NCBI GenBank assembly: GCA_002084585.1 | Contig: NBLM01000004.1 | Location: 1-36,479, forward strand | Direction of reading: 5' to 3' | From: Planctomycetales bacterium 4572_13 | GTDB taxonomy: Bacteria > Planctomycetota > Phycisphaerae > Sedimentisphaerales > Anaerohalosphaeraceae | DNA length: 36,479 bases | Shown: positions 1 to 8,379 of the stretch, one piece after another | How the letters are laid out: each line of letters opens with the position of its first letter | Position numbering within the stretch: the first letter of the stretch is position 1 | Position numbers and translations under genes: made by a program | The notes under the pieces: generated by a model | Databases searched by the model: none | The model's input: only the letters and a program-made list of their open reading frames with translations | Told to the model about the DNA's origin: nothing

Positions 1-755
1 TCGGCGACAACGACCACGGCATGGTGCTTGTTATCCAGCCGCTGCTCCAGTTTTCGCAAAAAGCCATCCTCACCATCCAGTGTCAGCGGCACTTCGGGAA
101 TAAAGCAGAAATTGACATCGCTGTTGGACAGCGTCGCCGCCGCGGCGATAAACCCCGAATCCCGGCCCATCAATTTAACCATCCCCACACCGTTCCACGC
201 CCCTTTGGCCTCCTCATGGGCGCCCATAATCGCTGCCCGTGCCTCCTCGACCGCCGTCGAAAAGCCAAACGACTGCTCGATGCCGGAAATGTCATTATCA
301 ATCGTCTTAGGGATTCCGACAACGCCAATACTCAGGCCTCTCGCCTTGATGCCGGCGGCCAATGCCCCGGCCCCGCGAAGCGTACCATCGCCACCGATGA
401 CAAACAGTAAATTGATATCGTATTTGATGAGGTGATCGATCATATCATCCACCTCCTGCGGCCCGCGCGAATCGTTCAGTCCCGGACACAGCCCGCCGCA
501 GGTAACGATGCCGCAGTTGAGCTTGGCCGGATCGAAAAACAATTTCTCCCTCGGCCCGGCCAGTTCAAAGGTCGGGACATTGCCCAGCGTTTCTATGCAC
601 CGCTGGACCAGTTTATTATGTGAATAAATATGGACTGCTTCGCTGTCATCGACGAATTGCCGCCCACTGTCTTTGAGCGGCGAGTCGAAACCCGCCTCAC
701 CAAGCGTATCAATGGTTAAATCGGGCAACTCTTCCGGTGCCAAATTATGCTGCAT
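1..755 (-). CDS. pfkA: 6-phosphofructokinase, 3' end outside the window (plant-type ATP-PFK-like)
   Basis: Reverse-complement translation starts MQHNLAPEELPDLTIDTLGEAGFDSPLKDSG and contains CGGLCPGLN, VIGGDGTLRGAG, GIPKTIDNDI and GVGMVKLMGRDSGFIA. It is open to the window edge, so it is absent from the ORF track. Confidence 0.93.
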   Translation of the reverse strand, partial: MQHNLAPEELPDLTIDTLGEAGFDSPLKDSGRQFVDDSEAVHIYSHNKLVQRCIETLGNVPTFELAGPREKLFFDPAKLNCGIVTCGGLCPGLNDSRGPQEVDDMIDHLIKYDINLLFVIGGDGTLRGAGALAAGIKARGLSIGVVGIPKTIDNDISGIEQSFGFSTAVEEARAAIMGAHEEAKGAWNGVGMVKLMGRDSGFIAAAATLSNSDVNFCFIPEVPLTLDGEDGFLRKLEQRLDNKHHAVVVVA

Positions 756-794
756 GATTAAAACTCCCTTTTCGCTGTGGTCTCTGTGGCAAAA

Positions 795-1790
795 TTATTC
801 CGCTTTCAGTTCGCGGGTCATCAAATCCGCGATCGCTTCTTTGACGGTTTTTTGTTTTTGGATGATGCTGTAAACCGATTCGGTGATGGGCATTTCGACG
901 GCGTGCTTTTTGGCCAGTTCCACAATCCCGCCACAGGTGGGCACGCCCTCGACGACGCTTTGGGTTGCGCCAATGGCCTCATCGACGCTCATCCCTTTTC
1001 CGATTCGTTCGCCGAAGCCGCGGTTACGACCTTTTGGCGATACGCATGTCGTAAACAGATCGCCCAGCCCACTCAGGCCGGTGAATGTTTTCTCTCTGGC
1101 CCCCAGCGCCACGCCCAGCCGCTGTATCTCGGCCAGTCCGCGCGTGATCAGGGCGGCCTTGGCATTATCACCAGCACCGATACCGTCGATGATCCCGGCG
1201 GCAATAGCGATGACATTTTTCATCGCTCCGGCCAACTCCACGCCCACACAATCATCATTGGTATAGACACGAAACGACGGCGTATTAAACACCTGCTGAA
1301 TCTGTTTCGCCAAATCCGCATCTTTGCAAGCAACGGTTGCGCTCGCCGGAAGTCCACCGGCGATCTCATCGGCGATATTCGGGCCTGATAATGTTGCCAA
1401 CGGGTGTGTATCACCGAGAATTTCGGCCACTATCTGCGTAGGCCGCAGGAGCGTACTATTTTCGATACCTTTAGTAATACTGACGATGGGAACCCCAGCG
1501 GGTACATAGGGCTTGAGCCGTTCCCATACACCCCGCATAAACTGACACGGCACCGCCGAAACCAGCAACTCCGCAGCGGCCATCGCTTTCGCGTCGTCCG
1601 TTTCATACCCCAGCGACTCCGGCAGGGGATACCCGGGCAGAAAGAGGACATTCTCCCCCGCCGCGGCGATTTTGCCCAGTTCCGCCGCTTCATGGCCCCA
1701 CATTGTCGTGCCGATGCCATTTTCGCACAGCAGCATCGCACAAACACTGCCCATCCCGCCGTTACCGATAATCGTCGCGTTCCTAATCAT
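795..1790 (-). CDS. gpsA: NAD(P)-dependent glycerol-3-phosphate dehydrogenase
   Basis: MIRNATIIGNGGMGSVCAMLLCENG Rossmann start; KNVIAIAAGIIDGIGAGDNAKAALITRGLAE and GLSGLGDLFTTCVSPKGRNRGFG motifs. The ORF extends to 1850, but the internal Met fits the family start. Confidence 0.95.
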   Translation of the reverse strand: MIRNATIIGNGGMGSVCAMLLCENGIGTTMWGHEAAELGKIAAAGENVLFLPGYPLPESLGYETDDAKAMAAAELLVSAVPCQFMRGVWERLKPYVPAGVPIVSITKGIENSTLLRPTQIVAEILGDTHPLATLSGPNIADEIAGGLPASATVACKDADLAKQIQQVFNTPSFRVYTNDDCVGVELAGAMKNVIAIAAGIIDGIGAGDNAKAALITRGLAEIQRLGVALGAREKTFTGLSGLGDLFTTCVSPKGRNRGFGERIGKGMSVDEAIGATQSVVEGVPTCGGIVELAKKHAVEMPITESVYSIIQKQKTVKEAIADLMTRELKAE

Positions 1791-2092
1791 GCCGCCATTA
1801 AACCACTCCGGCCCGTCGATTTCAAGCGGCGAGTTATCGGCTTTTTCCACTGGGTTCGTTTTTTTACAGTCAGCCGTTAGCTGTTATCAGTAACCACTTT
1901 CAAATGAGTCGCTTACAGCGGCTTTTTGTTTTTAAGAATTGGGTTCGTTTGCTCAAGAAATATCCCGAAAACTAATGAGGAAATCTTGAAATTGTGGAGT
2001 CCGCCTCAATTGTTTCGACTCTGAGGTCGCCAGTAGGTAACTCGAAATAAATAAAAGGTCCGAAAAAAACTTGCTTTTTTCCAATTTTCTTG

Positions 2093-2121
2093 TTGACTTA
2101 TTTTTTCATTTCGGGTATATT
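2093..2121 (+). promoter_or_regulatory. sigma70-type promoter for the PEP-CTERM gene
   Basis: TTGACT (2093-2098), 17-nt spacer, TATATT (2116-2121). Confidence 0.6.
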
Positions 2122-2441
2122 CAACAACTCATCTTGGAGCATCGAGGAGAAAAGATCACATTTCAATTAGCGGAGGTATTTTGTCCGCTGTGAGGATCCG
2201 GAAAGTAAGAACAGTGGGCCGGATGTCTGCGCAGTGAATGAAAGAGACCGGTCATTTCAGAGGATATCGAGGAATAAAGAGCTTTGTTGGGAGCGAGTTG
2301 GAAAGAAGCTCTTTGGGCCTTACGCGTCGCGTAAATCGTTTTTCGAAAACCCAAAGATCGTATGCCGTGCGAGCGGCGGCGGCATCACAGAGGGTGATGA
2401 TCGTCACGACAGGTTTAGAGGTTTTGAAAAAGGAGATCGTA

Positions 2442-3077
2442 ATGGGAACTCGATCCGAAATGAAGTTGTTTCGCGCACTGGCAGTCTGTGTTTTGGGCAT
2501 TTGTCTGCTGGGTGTGTCGGCTCACGCCGAATTGTACATTTTTGGCCAAATTACCGGTGATTCGATGGACTTGTGTCCGGACGCATTCACCATGGAAGTG
2601 GTCGAGCAGGGAGATCAGGCCCTGTTTACCTTTACCAACAACTGTTCGACGGACGGTGTGCTGGGGCGGATATTTTTCATGGAAAATGATCTGATGGCGT
2701 TTCACAGCATCTATGACCAGTCTGAGGGAGTGTCTTTTTCGCCCCCAAGCGGAAAAAATGCGATGCTGCCCGGTGGTCATCCAATAGGATTTACGCCGCA
2801 TAATGCTTTTTCGATTGACGCAGACCCGGCCAAACCCAAAAACGGCCTGCACTACGAAGATTATGTATCCATCCTGTTTGACCTTTCCGACGGAACTTCT
2901 TTCGATGGCATTATTGACGCTATCGACGGCCAGTCACTGGGTGTTGGGATTCATGCACAGGCATTGCCCGGCGGCGGCAGCGCATCATTTTCCACGATTC
3001 CCGAACCATCGACAATGTTGTTGATTAGCTTAGGTGCATTACTGTTCAAACCCAAAAGACGCGGCACTGCCCAGTAG
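2442..3077 (+). CDS. PEP-CTERM sorting-domain exported protein
   Basis: Signal peptide MKLFRALAVCVLGICLLGVSAHA and C-terminal IPEPSTMLLISLGALLFKPKRR (PEP, hydrophobic helix, basic tail). AGGAGA precedes the ATG at 2442. Confidence 0.85.
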   Translation: MGTRSEMKLFRALAVCVLGICLLGVSAHAELYIFGQITGDSMDLCPDAFTMEVVEQGDQALFTFTNNCSTDGVLGRIFFMENDLMAFHSIYDQSEGVSFSPPSGKNAMLPGGHPIGFTPHNAFSIDADPAKPKNGLHYEDYVSILFDLSDGTSFDGIIDAIDGQSLGVGIHAQALPGGGSASFSTIPEPSTMLLISLGALLFKPKRRGTAQ

Positions 3078-3129
3078 GTTTCAGGCATTCGACTGCTTAA
3101 AACCTATCCGATCGCGTCTTTTGATATGG

Positions 3130-3160
3130 TAAAGGGGGCAGAAATGCCCCCTTTACTTTT
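3130..3160 (+). terminator. intrinsic terminator after the PEP-CTERM gene
   Basis: TAAAGGGGGCA-GAAA-TGCCCCCTTTA perfect 11-bp stem, followed by CTTTTC. Confidence 0.85.
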
Positions 3161-3184
3161 CTCCTCACTTTTTCCAAAATCCCC

Positions 3185-3231
3185 TTGCTTTATTTATACA
3201 ACATTTCTATAATATGAATAAATGTTCACAT
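3185..3231 (+). promoter_or_regulatory. ars operon promoter with overlapping ArsR/SmtB-type operator
   Basis: TTGCTT-N17-TATAAT (3185-3190/3208-3213). ATATGAA-N6-TTCACAT imperfect dyad (3212-3231) and AACATTT-N13-AAATGTT perfect dyad (3200-3226) cover the -10 and start site. Confidence 0.65.
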
Positions 3232-3255
3232 AGTTACACAGAGACGATTTTTGAT

Positions 3256-3576
3256 ATGGAAATGCTGTTATATAAAAAACAGGCGGCGATGGCCAAGGCG
3301 ATTGGGCATCCGATACGGATTGCGGCGCTGGAATTTGTCGCCGGCGGCGAGCAGTGCGTTTGTGATATCGCCGAAGCGGTCGGAACCGAACGTAGCAATC
3401 TTTCCAAGCACCTGTCGGTGATGGTTAATGCCGGGGTGCTGGCCTCGCGCAAGGATGGACTGAAGGTGATGTACAGGGTGAAAACGCCCTGTGTCGTGCG
3501 ATTTCTCGATTGCCTGAAGGATTGTCTGAAAGAGCAGGCCGCCGAACAACGGAAAATACTGGACGCGATGGGATAA
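3256..3576 (+). CDS. arsR: ArsR/SmtB-family metalloregulator
   Basis: MEMLLYKKQAAMAKAIGHPIRIAALEFVAGGEQCVCDIAEAVGTERSNLSKHLSVMVNAGVL: winged HTH with CVCDIAE metal-site motif. The upstream start at 3214 would lie inside the promoter, so 3256 is preferred. Confidence 0.88.
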   Translation: MEMLLYKKQAAMAKAIGHPIRIAALEFVAGGEQCVCDIAEAVGTERSNLSKHLSVMVNAGVLASRKDGLKVMYRVKTPCVVRFLDCLKDCLKEQAAEQRKILDAMG

Positions 3577-3594
3577 CAGAAAAAGGGGTTTTAT

Positions 3595-4575
3595 TTGTTA
3601 TCGATTTTTACACGATTGGCAGATTGGATTGTTTATTCGGTGTTCGGGATGTCGCCGGAGTCGCGATTGGCGGACGGGTTGCATTTTTTTGTTGAAGATA
3701 CCACGAAGATTTTTGCGCTGCTGATTGTGATGATCTACCTCATCGCCTGGGTTCGTGCCGCCGTGAATATCGAGCGCGTGCGGGACTACCTCAGCGGCAG
3801 GCATCGTGTGTTCGGCTATGTCGCCGCGGCAAGCTTTGGTGCGGTTACACCGTTTTGTTCCTGTTCGAGTATTCCGTTGTTTTTGGGCTTCACACAAGCC
3901 CGCATCCCGATTGGAACAACAATGTCATTTTTAATTACCTCGCCGATTATTAACGAAGTGGCGATTGTGTTGCTGGGCAGTTTGTTGGGTGTGAAGTTTA
4001 CCGTTTGTTATGTGGCGGTGGGAATTGGCGCCGGTGTGCTGGGCGGGGCCTTTATTGACCTGATCAAAGCAGAGAAATATCTGACGGCCTTAGCTGCAAC
4101 GGCTCACGGTTCGACTGTCGCAACAGGCCATGCGAATCCGGATCCGGTCAAGATGTCCTTTCGGGACCGCCACGAATTTGCACGCGACGAGCTGAAAACG
4201 ATTTTCAGACGGGTCTGGAAATGGGTTCTGATCGGCGTTGGCTTAGGTGCGTTGCTGCACGGGTTTGTGCCGGAGGAGTTTGTGGTTGAACACCTTGGCG
4301 CCGGGCAGTGGTGGTCCGTTCCGGCAGCGACATTGTTGGGTATTCCACTCTATTCCAATGCCAGCGGTGTGATTCCCGTCGCCGAGTCCCTGCTGAATAA
4401 GGGCCTGCCCGTCGGGACGACGCTGGCGTTTATGATGAGTACCGTCGCGGCCAGTTTCCCGGAGTTTATGATACTCAAGCAGGTGATGAAACCGAAATTG
4501 TTGCTGATTTTCTTTTTGCTGCTATTGACAATGTTCACAGCGGTCGGCTGGATTTTTAACCTGATTAATTTTTAA
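3595..4575 (+). CDS. permease of the ArsP / DUF318 (UPF0718) family
   Basis: Multi-TM protein with AAASFGAVTPFCSCSSIPLFLGFTQARIPIGTTMSFLITSPIINEVAI and GIPLYSNASGVIPVAESLLNKGLPVGTTLAFMMSTVAASFPE. TTG start. Confidence 0.88.
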   Translation: MLSIFTRLADWIVYSVFGMSPESRLADGLHFFVEDTTKIFALLIVMIYLIAWVRAAVNIERVRDYLSGRHRVFGYVAAASFGAVTPFCSCSSIPLFLGFTQARIPIGTTMSFLITSPIINEVAIVLLGSLLGVKFTVCYVAVGIGAGVLGGAFIDLIKAEKYLTALAATAHGSTVATGHANPDPVKMSFRDRHEFARDELKTIFRRVWKWVLIGVGLGALLHGFVPEEFVVEHLGAGQWWSVPAATLLGIPLYSNASGVIPVAESLLNKGLPVGTTLAFMMSTVAASFPEFMILKQVMKPKLLLIFFLLLLTMFTAVGWIFNLINF

Positions 4576-4592
4576 CAGGAGAAGTTGTTTCA

Positions 4593-5087
4593 ATGGAAAA
4601 TATAAAAATAGAACTGAAGCCCATCGGGACTATTCATACACCGTTTCAGCAGGCGAAAGGAACCCCCATCCAGCCAGTTAAGGGAAAAGGCACAAAGGGC
4701 TGGGTTGAGGTCGATTCGGTCTATATGGACGGACTGAAAGATTTAAACGGCTTCGATCGCATCTGGCTGCTGTTTTGGTGCCATCGGGCCAGCGAATATA
4801 AGCTGCATGTCAAACCGTATATGGATACGCAAACGCGAGGGCTGTTTTCGACACGCGCTCCGAGCCGACCCAATGCTATCGGCATATCGTGTGTGAAGCT
4901 GATTTCTATTGATGGCAATCGACTGGAAATCGAGGATGTGGACATGCTGGACGGAACGCCCCTGCTGGATATTAAGCCGTATGCCGCGAAATTCGATCAT
5001 TTTCCGGTAACCCGCTGCGGTTGGATTGACGCGGTTAGCAAAGAGGCACAAACAAAAGCTGATGACCGATTTTTCAAAAAGGAATAA
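4593..5087 (+). CDS. trmO: tRNA (N6-threonylcarbamoyladenosine37-N6)-methyltransferase TrmO-like (TsaA/VirR family)
   Basis: IELKPIGTIHTPF, FDRIWLLFWCHRA, RGLFSTRAPSRPNAIGISCVKLISIDGNRLEIEDVDMLDGTPLLDIKPYAAKFD. Confidence 0.88.
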   Translation: MENIKIELKPIGTIHTPFQQAKGTPIQPVKGKGTKGWVEVDSVYMDGLKDLNGFDRIWLLFWCHRASEYKLHVKPYMDTQTRGLFSTRAPSRPNAIGISCVKLISIDGNRLEIEDVDMLDGTPLLDIKPYAAKFDHFPVTRCGWIDAVSKEAQTKADDRFFKKE

Positions 5088-5089
5088 TC

Positions 5090-5320
5090 ATGAAGATTCA
5101 GATTTTGGGGACGGGCTGTCCCAAATGCAACCAACTGTATCAAAACGCACAGCAGGCGGTGGCTGAACTGGCGGTTGATGCGGAGTTGGAAAAAGTAACC
5201 GACCTGAATGCGATTATGGCGTTTGGTGTGATGGTTACGCCGGCGTTGGTGATTGATGGTCAGGTCAAAACCAGCGGCAAGATACCATCCGCCGAAGCGA
5301 TTAAAGAAATGATTCAATAA
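5090..5320 (+). CDS. small redox-active-disulfide thioredoxin-fold protein (TM0996/MTH895 type)
   Basis: MKIQILGTGCPKCNQLYQNAQQAV...GVMVTPALVIDGQVKTSGKIPS: CPKC active site, cis-Pro TPALVI. Confidence 0.9.
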   Translation: MKIQILGTGCPKCNQLYQNAQQAVAELAVDAELEKVTDLNAIMAFGVMVTPALVIDGQVKTSGKIPSAEAIKEMIQ

Positions 5321-5332
5321 AGAAAGTCAATT

Positions 5333-5746
5333 ATGAAAGAAAATACAAAAAAATATTTGATTTCAGGTGTGCTGATCGTTGCGGTTTGCGGTGTGATTGC
5401 AATGAAAAATCTGCAGACGCATCAGATAGCCGCCGGGATGGCCGATGACAGCGTGATTGGAAAAGGCAGGCCGGTCCTGTTGGAACTGGGATCGCATTCG
5501 TGTACACCCTGTAAAAAGATGATGCCGATCTTGGCAGAACTCAGCAATGAACAGACAGCGTTTACCGTCAGCTTTGTGGATGTGTGGGCGGCGAAAGACA
5601 AAGGCCAACAGTACGGCGTGGAAATGATCCCAACACAGATATTCTTTGACAGCGATGGCGCCGAACTTTTCCGCCATGTTGGTTTTTATCCCAGAGAAGA
5701 TATTCTGGCCAAGTGGAAAGAGCTTGGTGTGAGTCTGCAGGAGTAA
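5333..5746 (+). CDS. exported or membrane-anchored thioredoxin-family protein
   Basis: N-terminal TM, then GRPVLLELGSHSCTPCKKMMPILAEL (CTPC) and GVEMIPTQIFFDSDG. Confidence 0.88.
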   Translation: MKENTKKYLISGVLIVAVCGVIAMKNLQTHQIAAGMADDSVIGKGRPVLLELGSHSCTPCKKMMPILAELSNEQTAFTVSFVDVWAAKDKGQQYGVEMIPTQIFFDSDGAELFRHVGFYPREDILAKWKELGVSLQE

Positions 5747-5756
5747 GGATACCCAT

Positions 5757-6452
5757 ATGCAGGAATTGTTTACACAACTGACTCGGGCGGTGGAAAGTAC
5801 ATGGTTTATTGCTATGGCGGCCTCTTTTGTATGGGGTGTGTTGAGTATTCTGCTCAGCCCCTGCCATCTGGCCAGCATCCCGTTGATTGTCGGGTTCATT
5901 GATGAGCAGGGAAGGATATCCGCCAAACGGGCCTTCTGGATATCAACCTTATTTGCCGTTGGCATCCTGATTACCATCGGAGTTATTGGCGCAATCACCG
6001 CCGCTGCGGGAAGGATGATGGGCGATGTCGGAAACTACGGAAATTATTTTGTCGCATTGATTTTCTTTGTCGTTGGGCTGCATCTTTTGGGTGTCATACC
6101 AATGCCATGGAGTGGGCCGGGGCAGGTTGGCATGAAACGCAAAGAACCACTGGCGGCATTTATCTTAGGACTGGTTTTTGGCATTGCCCTTGGCCCCTGC
6201 ACCTTTGCCTATATGGCCCCTATGCTCGGGGTTACATTCAAAGTGGCTTCGACAAATCTTGTTTACGGGGTTGTATTATTGCTGGTCTATGGGCTCGGTC
6301 ATTGCTCGGTAATCGTCTTTGCCGGCACATTCACGGAGATTGTCCAGCGGTATATGAACTGGAACGAAAGGTCCAAAGGTTCGGTCGTCCTCAAAAAGAT
6401 ATGCGGACTTGGCGTTCTGTTGGGCGGCCTGTATCTGCTCTGGAAGGCATAA
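5757..6452 (+). CDS. ccdA: CcdA/DsbD-type transmembrane electron carrier
   Basis: SILLSPCHLASIPLIVGFI and GLVFGIALGPCTFAYMAPML conserved Cys-Pro TM motifs. Confidence 0.85.
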   Translation: MQELFTQLTRAVESTWFIAMAASFVWGVLSILLSPCHLASIPLIVGFIDEQGRISAKRAFWISTLFAVGILITIGVIGAITAAAGRMMGDVGNYGNYFVALIFFVVGLHLLGVIPMPWSGPGQVGMKRKEPLAAFILGLVFGIALGPCTFAYMAPMLGVTFKVASTNLVYGVVLLLVYGLGHCSVIVFAGTFTEIVQRYMNWNERSKGSVVLKKICGLGVLLGGLYLLWKA

Positions 6453-6469
6453 GATGTAGATTGGGAACT

Positions 6470-6910
6470 GTGATAAACAAAAAAAGAAAATTGAAAATTC
6501 TTTTTCTGTGTACCGGAAATTCCTGCCGGAGCCAGATGGCCGAGGGTTGGTGTCGACATTTGAAAGGCGATTGCATCGAGGCGTATTCGGCGGGGATTGA
6601 AACACACGGACTTAATCCCAATGCAGTTCGGGTGATGGCCGAGTTTGGTGTGGATATTTCCGGGCAGAAGTCAAAGCATATCGACGAATTACGGGATGTC
6701 AATTTCGACTTTGTGATAACTGTTTGTGACAATGCCCACGAAAGCTGCCCAATATTCGGCGGCAAGACCACAGTGATCCATATCGGCTTTGACGACCCGC
6801 CGAAACTGACCAAAGAAGCAAAAAATGAACAAGAGGTGCTGGATTGTTACCGCCGCGTACGGGACGAAATTAAGGCGTTTATCGAGACCCTGTCGGGGTC
6901 GATTAACTAA
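6470..6910 (+). CDS. arsC: low-molecular-weight-phosphatase-type arsenate reductase
   Basis: KILFLCTGNSCRSQMAEGWCRHL P-loop (CTGNSCRS), CDNAHESCPIFGGKT. GTG start; the longer track ORF (6107) overlaps ccdA and is not supported. Confidence 0.88.
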   Translation: MINKKRKLKILFLCTGNSCRSQMAEGWCRHLKGDCIEAYSAGIETHGLNPNAVRVMAEFGVDISGQKSKHIDELRDVNFDFVITVCDNAHESCPIFGGKTTVIHIGFDDPPKLTKEAKNEQEVLDCYRRVRDEIKAFIETLSGSIN

Positions 6911-6952
6911 TTTCGGTCGGAATGAAAATTTGCAGAAGTTTACACTTCAGCG

Positions 6953-6983
6953 TGTGAGCGAACAAGCTAAAGCTTGAACTCCT
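6953..6983. terminator. small palindrome between convergent arsC and the META-domain gene
   Basis: CAAGC-TAAA-GCTTG hairpin in gaacaagctaaagcttgaactcc between convergent stops. Confidence 0.4.
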
Positions 6984-6988
6984 ACTTG

Positions 6989-7453
6989 TTATTCTACCGG
7001 GACGAAAAAGACCAGTTCAGTTTGTCCGTCGGCACTGGCGGCGTATAGATTGATTCCGGCTTTGCTGAGGCGGTTGGTTTGCGGCAGGGCTTTGAGGAAC
7101 GCGGCTTCCTGTTTCATCTGCTCCGGTGGGCCGGCCATGCGTGTTGATCCAAACGGGCCGGGCCACTGAACATGGCCTTCGCCGTCAATTTCTACCGAGC
7201 CGAAAAATCGGTTGACCGATGCGAAACCGGCTACCTTATTCTCGTCGGCGTTGAATTGAATAAACGGTTTCTCCCCAACCAACTCAAACGCTTCACCTTC
7301 AACGGTCATTTCCCGCAAGATCCACTGCATTCCGGCGATGGCCTTAAAATTGGCCGAGGTGATCGGAGTTTGGGCCAGAGCTTTTTCAGATTCCTGGCAA
7401 CCAACTGTTATCAGTAGGGCCAAGATCACAAAAATTTGAACGGTTGTTTTCAT
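6989..7453 (-). CDS. META/HslJ-like domain lipoprotein
   Basis: MKTTVQIFVILALLITVGCQES lipobox; QWILREMTV...FIQFNADENKVAGFASVNRFFGSVEIDGEG...MRXAGPPEQMKQEAAFLKALPQTNRL pattern typical of META domains. Confidence 0.75.
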   Translation of the reverse strand: MKTTVQIFVILALLITVGCQESEKALAQTPITSANFKAIAGMQWILREMTVEGEAFELVGEKPFIQFNADENKVAGFASVNRFFGSVEIDGEGHVQWPGPFGSTRMAGPPEQMKQEAAFLKALPQTNRLSKAGINLYAASADGQTELVFFVPVE

Positions 7454-7512
7454 TGCAGTTCCCTTTCTGTTTTGTAATATTTTTGTTGTATGTCGCAAGA
7501 GTTCACGCAAAA

Positions 7513-7599
7513 GTGCGAGGGCGCAAGCCCCCCGATTGCGTTTTAGGAATACGCAGACATCTCTCGTAACCCTATCGGGCGGCTCGCGCCGCTCCGCGC
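7513..7599 (-). repeat. dispersed palindromic repeat, copy A
   Basis: GTGCGAGGGCGCAAGCCCCCCGATTGCG ... TATCGGGCGGCTCGCGCCGCTCCGCGC; the arms are imperfect inverted repeats, each with its own GCAA/GCGA-capped hairpin. Confidence 0.75.
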
Positions 7600-7609
7600 C
7601 TACATTTCG

Positions 7610-8002
7610 TCATTGTTCTAATTGAACCACTGCGGTACCGTTGTCCTGTATTATAACCACTGCGGCGGCGGGTGAACTGATGTCCAGCATATCAGGAATC
7701 TCGGCATACATCTCCTCTGTCGTAAAGGTCCGGCTGTTCTGCTGCCAGGTTACCCATACCGAATTATGCCGGTAGCGTCTCAGGGGAAATTCCGTCGAAA
7801 AGTTTCCTCCGGCGGGGATGAAATTGCAGGTAACGACCGTTCCGGTTCGCTCGACTTTAAGCTTGATATCATACAGCGGCCCGGCCGTCTGGTTACGAAT
7901 CAGCAGTCCGCCGATCTCAATCGACCGGCTTTGCAGAACCTCGCCGCAACCGCTGATGGCTGGTAGTACAACCGCTATTAACATCAAAGAAAGTTTTCGC
8001 AT
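7610..8002 (-). CDS. small lipoprotein of unknown function
   Basis: MRKLSLMLIAVVLPAISGCGEVL lipobox; no family recognised. Confidence 0.65.
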   Translation of the reverse strand: MRKLSLMLIAVVLPAISGCGEVLQSRSIEIGGLLIRNQTAGPLYDIKLKVERTGTVVTCNFIPAGGNFSTEFPLRRYRHNSVWVTWQQNSRTFTTEEMYAEIPDMLDISSPAAAVVIIQDNGTAVVQLEQ

Positions 8003-8075
8003 CGAAAACAACAATACCGCATCGAAGCATAAAAACAAGTCAAAATCGAAATGGGGTTTCTTGGATGTTACAAAA

Positions 8076-8151
8076 TCGCAAGGGTTTAAGCTCTCCGATG
8101 GGGTTTCGAGAAATGTGGGCGTTGCAATCGGGCGGTTCGCGCCGCCGCGCT
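8076..8151 (+). repeat. dispersed palindromic repeat, copy B
   Basis: TCGCAAGGGTTTAAGCTCTCCGATGGGGTTTCGAGAAATGTGGGCGTTGCAATCGGGCGGTTCGCGCCGCCGCGC, same layout as copies A, C and D. Confidence 0.65.
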
Positions 8152-8295
8152 GTTGCTACTGCCAGCATGGCAGGGCGGGGGCGAACCGATATGCCGTTTC
8201 GGGCATATTGGGTTGTGATAAAACGGGGTGTATATTTTGTTAACTTCATTATATAAAAAGGGATAGGAGTTTATTGCTAAGAGCAGAAGTGGCTT

Positions 8296-8311
8296 TTGGC
8301 ACAGTATTTGC
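8296..8311 (+). promoter_or_regulatory. candidate sigma-54 (-24/-12) promoter of groESL
   Basis: TTGGCAC-AGTAT-TTGC; GG (8298-8299) and GC (8310-8311) separated by 10 nt as in RpoN promoters. Confidence 0.6.
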
Positions 8312-8379
8312 GAAATGGTGTTTATTCGTTATAGTCATTAAAGTTTAGAAACCCATTTGATAACAGGAGAGTAGCAAAA

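Noticed and set aside
777-1388. Long plus-strand ORFs over gpsA (also 1404-1880)
   Set aside because: Antisense shadow ORFs of a well-supported coding gene; arginine/histidine-rich low-quality translations with no domain.
6107-6910. Extended 267-aa ORF as the arsC gene
   Set aside because: The first ~120 codons overlap ccdA in another frame; the phosphatase-fold homology begins just after the GTG at 6470.
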